Shown: one piece after another, positions 1-9,190 of the stretch
Numbering within the stretch: position 1 is the first letter of the stretch
How the letters are laid out: each line of letters starts with the position of its first letter
NCBI GenBank assembly: GCA_951640165.1
Contig: OX621263.1
Coordinates: 580,501-644,500 of the forward strand
Source of the DNA: Pseudoips prasinana
Taxonomy: Eukaryota > Arthropoda > Insecta > Lepidoptera > Nolidae
Length of the DNA: 64,000 nucleotides
Direction of reading: 5' to 3'
Translations under genes and position numbers: made by a program
The notes under the pieces: model-generated
What the model saw: only the letters and a program-made list of their open reading frames with translations
The model's database searches: none
What the model was told of the DNA's origin: nothing

Positions 1-424
1 CAGAACAGCATTTAGTAAAATATTAATAGTGTCGACACTAGTACGATATAGGAGGCACTCATAGCGCTATATTTGAAAGTGATCATAATTGTTTTTTTTT
101 ATTATTTATATTATAAAATACGTTTTTTACAAACATCTGTTTTATGCAACATATGTACGGATTCAACTTCTTCACTTCTGCAAGTCGTTACGTTGCAGCT
201 CTGTTACCGTAACTGTTACCGAGGCTGAGGACTGTGGACCGCGGTTTGGTCGTGTCCAGGATTCGAGTCCATGTCTTAATGGTCACACTGGTCCTTCTAC
301 GAATTTGACACCCCCCATGGGATGAGATGAAGTGCTGATATTGCTTGCCGTGAGCCACATAGCATATACATAATCTCTTTAAAATACTGGCAATGAGTTG
401 CTGCTCGTGAAATGTGAGACTTGC
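1..424. other. Presumed intron of the serine protease homolog; no gene seen
   Basis: On the minus strand this lies directly downstream of the last visible exon of the protease homolog. The exon that should follow, starting with the GDSGG active-site block, is not found here and probably lies beyond the window edge. Short open frames here show no recognisable family. Confidence 0.5.
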
Positions 425-550
425 CCGACAAGACTCCCTCAGGTTGTCGCGGTTCCCGTAGCACACGTGGATGGTGCTGTTGTAAGGCTTGCCGAAGTAG
501 TCCCCGAAGCTGGCGGTGCACTCACTCGTGCTGTATTTCTCCACGCTCAC
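425..550 (-). CDS. Protease homolog exon with VCYGN / ESCR, ending at a GC donor
   Basis: The exon is 42 codons, phase 0 to phase 0. The acceptor is tttgttag before GTGAGCGTG; the donor reads CGG then gcaagt, the strong form of a GC-AG intron. Residues run from VSVEKYSTSEC to RESCR. The Cys pattern is that of the S1 region before the active-site Ser, and introns at this exact place are common in S1 genes. No alternative GT donor close by keeps the frame sensibly. Confidence 0.8.
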
Positions 551-3500
551 CTAACAAAGGAACAAAAATAGATCACTGAAGTGGGTGAATGAGTGGCAGA
601 AAAATCATTAGGTCACCGTAATATTTTTGTATGAAGGGTTGTCAATCTGTCCGGATTAAAGTTTACTGTTGTGATCATAGAATGGGTTTCATTTGCGAGC
701 AATCATTTACGCTGCCCTTCCATAAATAACAATGTGGTTACATTTGGCCTTGTTGTGGCAAGAAGGTGGACTGACAGCGTCGATTCTGTGAGGGTCACCG
801 GGCCCATGTTTAGATCCTTGGGGGAGGCCTTTGTCTAGCAACGCATGTCTTTTGCGTGACACTCACATGATTGAGGTTTTTAAGGCGGCAACAACGAGAG
901 AATGAAGCCTCAGGGTTCCAAGTGACAATAGGATGCGGTGGCTGTTTACAGGCTCGGGTAGACCGTATACTTGCATGTGGACATCATTGTATAAAAATCA
1001 AAAATAGGTAACGTTCTGCGTTTTCATTTCATTGAACTCGAAGTTTACCAGATAAGTTCACCAGAAAAGTTTTTATTGCTTCACCAAACTTTAAAGGCGA
1101 ATGAAGGCCCGAAACAAAATAAAACTTTATAGTTTAAATCCTGCTGAAACAACAGCTCTTTTTTGCTGGATGGTGTGAGCCTTCGTTTGCCTTTGATGCG
1201 GAAAACCCGTAGACGCTCATCCAATTATAATTTAGTTGATAAATCCTACATACATACTTCTACAATTTAATAAATCTTCCTCAGAAAAAATAGTCTGTAC
1301 TGATTTATAGGACCCCATGTACCCTCAACATGTCAGCCGAGAGACGTCCCCTGCTGAAGAGAGTTGACTTCCACAATGGTATGGACTGTGTCCCTCATTT
1401 GGGGGGATTTGCCATAACCGCCACGCTTGCCAGATGGGTCGGCGATCGTAGTATGATGGTCATAGTATTCGGAGAGACATTGCTGCCTGTTCTCCGGCAG
1501 GTATTCCCTCGGGACCACTTTTACGCCACCACGAGATGGGATGCTAATATTCTTTCGTTTTTAAATAAAATATGTTTATTCTTACAGTGCGGAGAGTTTC
1601 ACTACCAGCCCAGGTATTGATCACGCCTTGCGCATCATCGAGCCCTTCAGACGGAAGGCAAGCCGGCTGAACTTTGTCGTTGAACTGTATACTGAAACAG
1701 GTAATTATTTCAAGGTCTATTTATAAATCTATTAATAGAACAAGCTCTCCTTAGTTTGGGATCAGATAGCCGTGTGTAAATAAGGTCCCACGATTTTTTT
1801 TGTATTTATCGGGTCTAGTTCCTCCCTCTTACCCACCACTGCAACTCCTGTAAGCCAGGAACAACAGTGGCATACAATGAAATGACACTGAGCGGTGAGG
1901 CTCAGGCATGTCCCGGGGAATCGCTTAACTGTCTTGGATCCCGCAACCAATTTAATTAGAAAGAAAAAAGGAAGTGTTTAAAAATGTATATGTCCCAGGA
2001 TATTATTTTTATCGATGATTGTAAGCTTAAAGTAACTTACGGTGTTTCTGTCTTCAATAGAGCGAGGTCGTGGATGGAGTACTTGTGGTCCGGGTGCATG
2101 GTGATGCTGGCCACCTTCAGTACCTGCCACTCTGCCTGGGGCCCCTTGTAGTTCCCCACGCCGAGCGCTACGTGCGACACGTCGGGGCTGAACGAGTGGA
2201 ACGCAGTATGCAGTCAGATACTTATTACACCGAGCGACACACATTAACGCAGAAGCTACCTGGAGTATTCTCGGTGACACAGTAATGTCGGTGACCACTC
2301 GTCATACTAACCAATTCTCAACTCAACTCAAACTCAACTCAAAAGTCATTTATTCCGTTAAAATATTACATCTGCCAGAAAACTCAGTAGGAATCCTTTT
2401 TTAAAATACTTATTTATTACATAAAATTACATTGTATTTAAATGTGTTAATTTAGAGCGACTCAATCCCAAGCTGTTTTGTCACTTAAATAATCAGAAGT
2501 TTTGTAGTGAGCCCTGCTACACAATTTGGCTTTTATAATTCTTTTAAACTTATTCGTAGACATTTCTCGGATATAACTGGGAAGTTTATTATAGAATCTT
2601 ATACATTGCGCCATAAAAGAGTTACTTACTTTGTGGAGACGGGTGGTATGTAACAGAAAGTTATGCTTATATCTAGTATTTATATTATGAGTATCGCTCC
2701 TTTTACAGAAGGAGTCTTTATGTTTATGCATATAAATTAGATTGTCATATATATACTGACACGCTACAGTCAGAAAGTTATACTTTTTAAACTTTTCTCT
2801 TGAAGATTCTCGCGGACCAAGTTTATATATAGATATAACAGCCCTTTTTTGCAATACAAATATGGTGTTAATGTCTGCAGCGCTACCCCAGTGAAGAATT
2901 CCATCGGACATTGTACTATGAAAATAACTGAAATAAACAATTCTAGATGTATCCACATCAGTAAGCCGTCTTATAGTTTTAACAGTATATGCAGCCGAAC
3001 TAATTTGCCTGATAGTTTTTCTATTTGTGTTGCCCCATAGTTTTCAATCAATTGTGATACCCAAGAACACAGTTGACTCAACAGGGGTCAATCCAGCCCC
3101 ATTAAGCTGTACATTGGTGGCCACCTGTTTCACATTAGGTGTAGAAAATTTTATGACTATAGTTTTCTTGTCATTCAGGAAAAGATTATTGGCATTAAAC
3201 CAATGACCAACTTTAGAGATTGCCTCATTTACTTCTTCAAAATTGCGTAATTGTCGATTTATTTTAAATGCCAATGAAGTATCATCCGCAAACAAAACAA
3301 TCTCATGTTTATCCCCTATATAGTAAGGTAAGTCATTAATATATATTAAAAATAAAAATGGGCCAAGAATTGACCCCTGTGGAACGCTCATTACCACTGG
3401 GGATCCCGTAGAATTTTTACCATTTATATCGTCCTTCTGAATTCTATTGCCCAAGTAAGGAGTCAAAAGTTCGAGAGCCTTGTTCCTGATACCATAGTGG

Positions 3501-6500
3501 TGTAGTTTCCTGACAAAAGGGTCATGATGAACACAATCAAACGCTTTGGACAAATCGCAAAAAATACCGAATGCATCCTTCAAGTCCTCCCAAGTCGCGA
3601 ATATACTTTTTAACAGATTGACTCCTTCATTTGAAGTTGAACAACCCTTCGTGAATCCAAACTGTTTCCGATGAAGTAAATTATGTATATTAAAGTGACT
3701 GTGCAACTGGATAAGCATTAGCTTTTCAAATATTTTACTTAGAGTGGGCAATACGGAAATAGGTCGAAAGTTTGAAGGTTCTGAAGTATCACCAGCTTTA
3801 AACAATGGAATAATTTTGCTATACTTCGTCAAGTCAGGAAATACGCCAGATGGTCATAAATACAGCCTAACCTATGCACTTGCTGTTCAGACTTTCATGA
3901 ACCTTAGCGAGTCTAGACTCGTACCGTGCAAGTTTTTCTTAGAGTGAACGTAACTTTATGTATTTTTTCTTAGTTTACAAACGTTCTTCTCGGTCATTCA
4001 AGAACGTGAAATAGAGTTTCGAACAACATTTTTTCGGAGGATATATACCTATTTCATTTTTACGTTCCCGTTTGTTGGGACCTATATTTTGGAGGCCCGC
4101 CGCGGCATCTTTCATAGGTTTACCAATAGGTAGACACTAAAAAGTAACAATAAAAGAAACTTCATTTAATAGTAAATACTAATTTTATTAATAAAGTAAA
4201 TACTATAATTTGCATGTACTACCTATTGATAGGTTTGAAGTAGGTACCAAACCCTAAGCAAAATAAAAATTAATATTAAAAAGAGCTTTCTTACTTTGTG
4301 GTGAAATCCATGCACTAAATATTAACCTACGTAAATAAACTTCAAAATCAATGTGAATTTATGTGAAACAGATGCATTTTATCATAAAAATATATATTTG
4401 GCTTGGCACCGATTTCAAACCTATCAACAGCTAATAGCATATACAAATTTTGCATAAATATTCAAGGTATTAGATATTTTTATAAACTTTTAAGTTTTTG
4501 AAGTCGGTTTTTTAAACGAAGTATTTTTTCAGAGCTAAAGGTTTTTCAGAGCTAAATATATTGTCAATGCAGGTAGCACTTGTGGCAGTATCTCTAGTTG
4601 GTTCTGTAAAGTTGTGATGTAAATTATAGGATTTAACAAATTAAAAAAATTACATCCTCAACACAACACATATAATCTCTACTACTCGCTCAACAGAGAG
4701 GCTCACAACATCACTTCTTTCTTTAAACTTCAACAAATTATTTGATAATATTAGAGAGCCACCATGAATATACTTTTCCTAGATAAACGGGCTTGAAACC
4801 TGGTGATTATTGAAGCTGGAAATGAATTGATGGCGTTGTAGCCAGTGCCCAGTTAAACATAAATTATCAATATTGCTACAGTTCAAAAACAACTCCAATT
4901 CTAACTCTTTCCCTATCAAACCTTGAATATTTAGATGCACCAGATTGATACATTTTTTTTGGTTTTTCTTATTGTAGGCATTTATGTTTGATGGGTTCAC
5001 ATTATTTTCCATTACAAGATCAGAACATTCCTTATCATGCTTGACAGTATAATTAAGATTTGAATTTGCCATTACGCAAGAGTAATTCTCTATTGTCATA
5101 TCAATTAATTTAAATTATCCTGTATACAGATGTCACCATTCAATCTGGATATGTCATTGTCAGTAGGAAAAGTACTGACATTATCTATAGCATCAGTAAG
5201 AGAATTAAAAATGGTGAGCCTATGTTAAATTTTATATGAATTTAATTTCTAGCATTACCAGGAAAGTATCAAGACTTTCCTGGTAATGCTAGAACAATAT
5301 AAAATAGCTGATTAGGGACATACAAAGTCTTAATGCAAAATTAACATAACGTAGTTCTAGGTATACGAATAATATAACGGAATAAATATAGAGGAATACA
5401 GAGGAGAGTAAAAGTGGGATCAGTGGGAGTAAACAGTGCCTAGTGTTCCATACACAGTGAGAAGTGGACCGTGTACTAGGGACTCTCTCTATAGTTTAGG
5501 CGCGGTGACTCTGCGAGTGCGGCGCGTTTAACTCTCACGCAGTTTTTGTGGCCGAGACTCTAAGTGTCTACGTGTGTTTCATGATCTTAGTGTTGCATCA
5601 ACTGTCACTGATGACGTCAATAAAAGCTCCGTTCGAAAACACTAATTGTTTTTCCAATTCCCTGGCCCACCTGACCCACCGCTCGCCACAATTTTTTTTT
5701 ATAATTTGTAACTTGTCCTACAATAAACATTTCTTCCAGGTGGAGGAAACAGGCAGTCTACATTAATTTTATGTTAGATTCGGCGAATTACTTACCCTTG
5801 AGCCATCTGTCCGTTCATGAGCACGTATCTGTCACTGATGATGATGCCTGTGTTCCCCTTCCACTCTAGATCAAACTCGGAGTATCCCAGGAGAGCCTGG
5901 ATTAACATAAAATTAGTCACTAAACAATTATGTTCAATTATTTATAATCAAAAATATCTTTAAGGTTTATCCTGAGTCTGGATGTGTAATTATCTATATA
6001 AGTATGTATTTACATAAGAAAAGTAATAATGTAAATACTAGATATAAGAATAATCTCATATTGCATACTACCCGTCTCCACAAAAAAAGTAACTCTTTTA
6101 TGGGGCCCAATGATATTAGAGAATTGTCTACGAATAAGTTTAAAAGAATTATTAAAGCCAAATTGTGTAGCAGGGCATATTAAAAAACTACTGATTATTT
6201 AAGTGATAAAAATGCTTGAGGTTGAGTTGTTCTACGACACATGATTTTAATTAATCTTAAGTATATTTTATTTAAAAAAAAAGATTCCTACTGAGTTTTC
6301 TGGCAAGGTTTCTCAGTAGCTGCCACGTCATGCACTGCACGGTAGGGTAAAAAAAATATGACCATTCCACATAAATGTAAAATTTTAATGGAATAAAGTT
6401 ACTTTGAGTTTGAGTTTGAGTCCATTATACAAGCTCTGCGTAGTTTGGGATCAGATTGATGTGTGTGAGTAATAACCCAGGATATTATATGTATTTATTT

Positions 6501-6597
6501 CAGAAGAAAAGCCTTACCATATAAGGAGCTGTGGAGCAGGAGCGCCCCGCGGCCTGCTGGATGTAGTTGGCGCATGATTGCTGGGACTTGCTTGTCC
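425..6597 (-). CDS. Serine protease homolog gene (S1 trypsin fold), five exons, partial at both ends
   Basis: Five exons on the minus strand (6518-6597, 5796-5896, 2041-2187, 1586-1691, 425-550) join in phase (2, 0, 2, 2, 0) with no stop. They read as a chymotrypsin-fold domain: PYMALLGY start, strand block IIISDRYVL, HDLALLK around the catalytic Asp102 region, QPACLP, and a final exon ending ESCR just where S1 proteases continue GDSGGP. The usual TAAHC block is replaced by MNGQM, so His57 is lost. Cys58 and its partner Cys42 (CGG replaced by GNT) are lost together. The product is therefore most likely a secreted non-catalytic homolog of the kind that acts as cofactor in insect haemolymph cascades (family knowledge). 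N-terminal signal or clip exons and the Ser195 exon are not in the window. Introns hold LINE and SINE debris. Function beyond the family is inference. Confidence 0.85.
551..1317. other. Intron sequence, no gene recognised
   Basis: This is the first part of the minus-strand intron between the 425-550 and 1586-1691 exons. I see no coding similarity and no clear repeat ends. It is A/T-rich with scattered degenerate repeat-like stretches. Confidence 0.5.
1318..1570. repeat. Interspersed repeat, second copy at 52885-53075
   Basis: It opens with gtcagccgagagacgtcc and then shares a long stretch with 52885-53075: a ccacgcttg block, cagtatgatggtcata, a gttctc..caggtattccctcgg block, cacgccac and gatgatattct. 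Both copies are open for short stretches only. It lies in the intron next to the 1586-1691 exon. The start resembles the 3' end of RTE-type LINEs seen in Lepidoptera, which is inference. Confidence 0.6.
1586..1691 (-). CDS. Protease homolog exon with QPACLP
   Basis: The exon is 106 bp. The acceptor is cctgtttcag and the donor gtaaga. It begins with one base that completes a Pro codon from the upstream exon and ends in phase 0. It encodes IQFNDKVQPACLPSEG and a VINTWAG stretch, the usual S1 segment after the catalytic Asp: a conserved PxCLP, then a Trp. The opposite strand also has an open frame with GT-AG-like ends, but the minus reading matches the family and the phase chain. Confidence 0.85.
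1738..1800 (+). repeat. SINE 3' fragment
   Basis: The stretch acaagctctccttagtttgg followed by gatcagat matches the 3' body of the SINE at 47268-47525 (caagctttgcttagtttgg) and the fragments at 6421-6495 and 51250-51305. Only the tail is present. Confidence 0.6.
2041..2187 (-). CDS. Protease homolog exon with HDLALLK
   Basis: The exon is 147 bp. The acceptor is ctcgttcag, the donor gtaagt. It enters and leaves in phase 2, matching GG at the end of 5796-5896 and T at the start of 1586-1691. It encodes ALGVGNYKG, then a His-Pro near SITMHPDHKY and HDLALLKTET. The Asp of HDLALL corresponds to catalytic Asp102, so the triad Asp is kept while the His is lost in the preceding exon. Confidence 0.88.
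2298..3853 (-). pseudogene. CR1-like LINE copy 1, 3' half (RT, tail)
   Basis: Read on the minus strand this matches the 3' half of the LINE at 25797-29563. It has reverse transcriptase motifs DLSKAFDCVHHD, VPQGSILGPFLFL and LFADDTS, the C-terminal block around FYNKLPS, and the same 3' UTR. It ends in a TTGAG-type short tandem tail (2318-2342). Several substitutions and frame breaks make it non-functional; the RT frame runs 3044-3832 and the C-terminal frame 2462-2956. It sits in the 3.6-kb intron of the protease homolog. At 3853 the LINE sequence breaks off into an unrelated insert. Confidence 0.85.
3854..4510. repeat. Insert replacing the middle of LINE copy 1
   Basis: Between the two LINE halves this roughly 650-bp block has no LINE match, while about 0.85 kb of LINE is missing. 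It holds a stretch related to 19530-19610 (cgtaactttatgtattttttc, acaaacgttctt) and ends in aagtcggttttttaaacg, a motif of a widespread lepidopteran repeat. No coding potential was seen. Confidence 0.6.
4511..5200 (-). pseudogene. CR1-like LINE copy 1, 5' part (endonuclease start)
   Basis: The minus-strand frame 4779-5099 matches the start of ORF2 in the LINE at 26374 (MTIEN, then NLVHLNIQGL, then the ELELELFLNCSNID endonuclease block). Upstream sequence also matches the ORF1-ORF2 junction of that copy up to about 5200, where homology stops, so this copy is 5'-truncated. Lower coordinates show a short internal deletion and a duplicated ttagctctgaaaaa motif before the insert. Confidence 0.8.
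5248..5293. repeat. Perfect 19-bp stem-loop
   Basis: Arm tctagcattaccaggaaag (5248-5266) is followed after an 8-nt loop by its exact reverse complement (5275-5293). It lies in the intron just upstream (minus sense) of the LINE copy 1 end. It may be a fold-back remnant; a transcribed hairpin is possible but not shown. Confidence 0.85.
5796..5896 (-). CDS. Protease homolog exon lacking the catalytic His
   Basis: The exon is 101 bp. The acceptor is ttaatccag, the donor gtaagt, phase 0 in and phase 2 out. It encodes ALLGYSEFDLEWKGNTGIII then SDRYVLMNGQMAQG. In active S1 proteases this segment reads CGGxLIS...VLTAAHC. Here Cys42, His57 and Cys58 are all replaced. The intact frame and splice sites argue for a real homolog rather than simple decay. 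Confidence 0.85.
6020..6420 (+). pseudogene. CR1-like LINE copy 2, 3' end only
   Basis: It matches the last part of ORF2 and the 3' UTR of the LINE at 25797-29563 (cgtctccacaaa.., aataagtttaaaagaat, tcctactgagttttctggca). It ends in a ttgagtttgag repeat tail (6405-6419). It is strongly 5'-truncated with in-frame stops and sits in the intron between the first two protease homolog exons. Confidence 0.85.
6421..6495 (+). repeat. SINE 3' fragment
   Basis: Starting just after the LINE tail, caagctctgcgtagtttggg and the following gatcagat match the SINE 3' region (compare 47450-47525 and 1738-1800). Confidence 0.6.
6518..6597 (-). CDS. Protease homolog exon with CANYIQQ / PYM
   Basis: The exon is 80 bp. 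The acceptor is tttcaaattgcag, the donor gtaagg. It starts with two bases completing a codon and ends in phase 0. It encodes SCANYIQQAAGRSC and APYM, which joins to ALLGY as in the PWMALLGY start of S1 domains. The usual IVGG activation site is not visible, in keeping with a non-protease role. The exon before it was not found between 6598 and 6955. Confidence 0.75.
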
Positions 6598-6891
6598 CTG
6601 CAATTTGAAACACACAGTTTTAACAGGTAGCATCACGTAACACAACACTCACGCACACTTACATCACAATACACACACCTCACACACTGGTTGTAAATTT
6701 ACCTAGCATTAAATTATCCTTTAATCACTGATGACCGAACACTGTCCACTTAAGATACAGGTTTATCCTAGTTTAAGTGACAGGGTTCAATAATTATTTG
6801 AACATAGTTTTAAGTTTATAACTGTAAACATAAGATATGTAATTTTTTCAATACAATAAATCTTTATTATTATTATAGCTTGTAGCTTAGT

Positions 6892-6950
6892 AAAAACATT
6901 TTACACATACCCTTTCCCTATACCAACCAAGTTTGTTCGCTAACTTATAT
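6892..6950. repeat. Left arm of a TA-centred inverted repeat (right arm 12444-12498)
   Basis: This arm, ending gtttgttcgctaactt before ATATAT, is the reverse complement of 12444-12498. The two arms must once have faced each other across a TA repeat. They are now about 5.5 kb apart because a MITE and an LTR element lie between them. Confidence 0.85.
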
Positions 6951-6955
6951 ATATA

Positions 6956-7476
6956 CCGGGTGTTTTTGACAGCCCTCCGCAAACTGATAGGGTGGCTTCA
7001 GTACATCATATTAAGATGACCGGTACATAAAATTCTTTCAGGAACATTAAGGGTATCCAAAAAAACAGATTTGTTTTATTACCTCACACGCAATGTATCG
7101 TTACCGTGGCAAAACGCACGTAGCGGACGGCAGCGCAGCGAGCTTGAGCGAAGCTGCCCCCGCCCCCCGCGCGCTCCCCGGCGCACCTGGGCCACGTCTT
7201 TTATTACGTGACTAAAGAGAACAGCTGATTTCAAGAGCGTCGTTCGTTTTAGATTGAAACATCCATTGCTGTTTTTTTTTAATTCAGCTGTTTTATTAAC
7301 ATAAATGGAGTGTTGCATACAGAGAATGTAATTTATCATTGAAATAAAGGAATATCAGCAGAAAAAACGGCAAAAAAAATGAAAAAAATCCTGAGAAAAT
7401 TTCCAGTGGAATATGATTCAGAATAAGGAGCTGAATCAATCCTGTGTTTTTGTGGAGGGCTGTCAATAACACCCGG
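6956..7476. mobile_element. MITE, 521 bp, CCGGGTG termini
   Basis: Terminal inverted repeats of about 28 bp: CCGGGTGTTTTTGACAGCCC at the left, the complement with one change at the right (gggctgtcaataacacccgg). It is flanked by TATATA on both sides, so the target was TA-rich. The inside is GC-rich at 7120-7200 and codes for nothing recognisable. A non-autonomous DNA transposon is the simplest reading; the superfamily is not assigned. Confidence 0.8.
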
Positions 7477-7486
7477 TATATATATA

Positions 7487-7776
7487 TGTCGGAGAAATTA
7501 AATAAATGGCCTGTTTACGTACTAGTAACGCCATCTATTAGCGTTTGGAAAACACTACTCACTGAGTCAGTAGTTCGAGTCGAGGTTGTCTATGAACTGT
7601 CGCATGTGACGTTTGACGTCTGTCAGTTGTCTAAGTGACATTAGTATGTTCGCGACACGACACAGTTGGCATACAGAGCTCGACGGCGCCGGGTGTGCGC
7701 ACTGATTCTTTTCACCACGTGCATGATGGCGGACACCGACGATGTTTCGGAGTTAAATCCGTCAGAATCTCCGACA
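7487..7776 (+). repeat. 5' LTR (TGTCGGAGA...TCTCCGACA)
   Basis: It has the canonical TG...CA ends within perfect 9-bp inverted termini. Visible differences from the 3' LTR include t/a in aaatggcctg and g/a in gagtcgaggtt. The gag start codons lie inside the last 55 bp of this LTR, which is unusual. Confidence 0.9.
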
Positions 7777-8349
7777 GCAGCGGTGGGATCGATTCCAAAA
7801 TCATCCTACGTGTCTACCGCAATGCCTGCTACTCAAAATCAAGAATATTTTCGTGATTCGGTTCCTCCACGTAGCGAAAATAGTGTCGTTACAAATTTGA
7901 TAAATAACGATGAAAATACAACCCCACTGATTGTGAATTTACGGCTGTATCGCAAACTCGTGGACCGATTACGAAACTCGATACGTTACATTGACACATC
8001 TTCGATGTCGAGCTCGCAAGTGGACTTCGAAGTCGTACCCGTTGTGCAAAACGTTAGACGAATCAAAGGAGCGTGTATCAAGTCAGTTTGCGGCGACCGA
8101 GAGATTGATGCCCTTTTTCAAGATATGGTGCCGTATGGTGCAGTGACCGTGCGAGAACTTACGTACGTGGAGTACTCGACTTACAAGCTTGCCTTGATTG
8201 ACCGGTTGGAGCCTGCTTGGAGCGAAGGTAACAATATCGAAGTTGTTATCGCAGGTATCTCGGATACTCAGGTATGTTCAGACTTGTTTAAAACATGCCT
8301 ACTGATTTCGTGGCACTCGAAAGACCTCTTAGTATTTAACAAAAATTAA
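7723..8349 (+). pseudogene. gag-like ORF starting inside the LTR
   Basis: The open frame begins upstream at 7666, but ATGATG at 7723 and 7726 is the likely start (MMADTDDVSELNPS). The product has a mid region with LYRKLVDRLR and a later block with YVEYSTYKLALIDR, AWSEGN and VVIAGI, the pattern of a gypsy capsid domain. It breaks near 8275, where sequence unrelated to gag begins. No zinc knuckle remains. The protein would be at most about 209 residues and is probably not functional. Confidence 0.6.
7784..7796 (+). promoter_or_regulatory. Possible primer binding site
   Basis: TGGGATCGATTCC starts 7 bases after the LTR end. It would pair with a tRNA 3' end (GGAATCGATCCCA). TGG at the start fits the CCA end of a tRNA; which tRNA is not determined. 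Its position inside the gag frame follows from gag starting in the LTR. Confidence 0.4.
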
Positions 8350-8455
8350 AATTTATTGATTTTGATTGATTGGTAGATGGTGCAGGTTCGAGACCCGCCG
8401 GACGATTAAATTTATGATTTGGGAAATCATAAAATTTTTGAGAAAAATTAAAAGT
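8345..8455 (+). repeat. tRNA-related SINE inserted after gag
   Basis: B-box-like ggttcgagacc (8385-8395) is followed by cgccggacgattaaattta. The same order, in reverse, is at 58560-58690. The homologous stretch includes the B box and an A/T-rich tail with tttgggaaatc. Confidence 0.65.
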
Positions 8456-8549
8456 TATAAATGACCTCTTTGTTCACGTTCCCGCCAGAATGAACGTATG
8501 CCTGCCATCTGAAGCCCGATAAGCCGAAGTAAATGTCGATAATTTATAA

Positions 8550-8840
8550 TTACACGCTCTTGTGGACAGTGGTTCCGATTGTTCCCTAATTCGTAAATGA
8601 TTTGTTGATTACCATACAGGTACTCGAGATTTTATATCCACGCGCCTGACAGGTATTGGGTTGAACATTAAATTTTCTTTTTCCCGTATTAGTCTGCCTG
8701 TCAAGGTCAATGAAGTACTTGTGTGTGAGAAGTGACTTTTGTAATTGTAGATTCACATATTTTGCCTCATGATGTTATGATAGGCAGAGATGTTTTTACC
8801 TAACCGGGATTGAGCTTGACTATTAGTAACAAAGTCATCC
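8550..8840 (+). pseudogene. Aspartic protease remnant of the LTR element
   Basis: One frame reads ALVDSGSDCSLIRK, the DSG-type active site of retroelement proteases, followed by TRLTGIG and SLPVKVNEVLV in the same region. Stops and frame changes interrupt it. Further on, a shifted frame reads HDVMIGRDVF, the second conserved protease block. Confidence 0.75.
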
Positions 8841-8989
8841 GCATCACTCGCGAGGTCCATGCTGAAGTTTGTTTATTACAGAATCTTGACACTTGTACAA
8901 GCTATGGCGTATTGATTTGATCGACTGTAAAGACGTTTCTCAATTACTGACAAGTGGAGAGATTCATGTCTGTGCTAGTAATAATTCAT

Positions 8990-9190
8990 CATCATTATGT
9001 TAGCCGAAAGACGTCCACTGGACGGAGGCCTCACAAGGGAATCTCCGCAGTGGTCGGCCCTCCTTGTGGGGAGCCTGCCCGCGCTGCGTCTTCCGGTGCG
9101 TGGTCCCCGGTCAGTAGCCTGTCTGATCCAGCGGCCGTCGGTGTTGGAAGCTGTGTGCCCCGCCCGCTGCCGTTTCGGTTTGGCAATTCT
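8990..9190 (-). pseudogene. RTE-type LINE ORF2 C-terminal fragment
   Basis: The minus-strand frame contains KRQRAGHTASNTDGRW and TGRRSAGRLPTRRAD. These match in order the KWQWAGH..DGRW..GRPPTRW.DD C-terminus of RTE-clade LINEs common in moths. It is a short, broken fragment inside the LTR element. A related fragment lies at 50425-50640. Confidence 0.65.

Noticed and set aside
1333..1620. Plus-strand exon at 1588-1700 with open frame and GT-AG-like ends
   Set aside because: The minus-strand reading of the same stretch fits an S1 protease exon in phase with its neighbours; the plus frame is its shadow.
7079..7339. Open frame in the GC-rich part of the MITE
   Set aside because: No family match, and it lies wholly inside a non-autonomous element.
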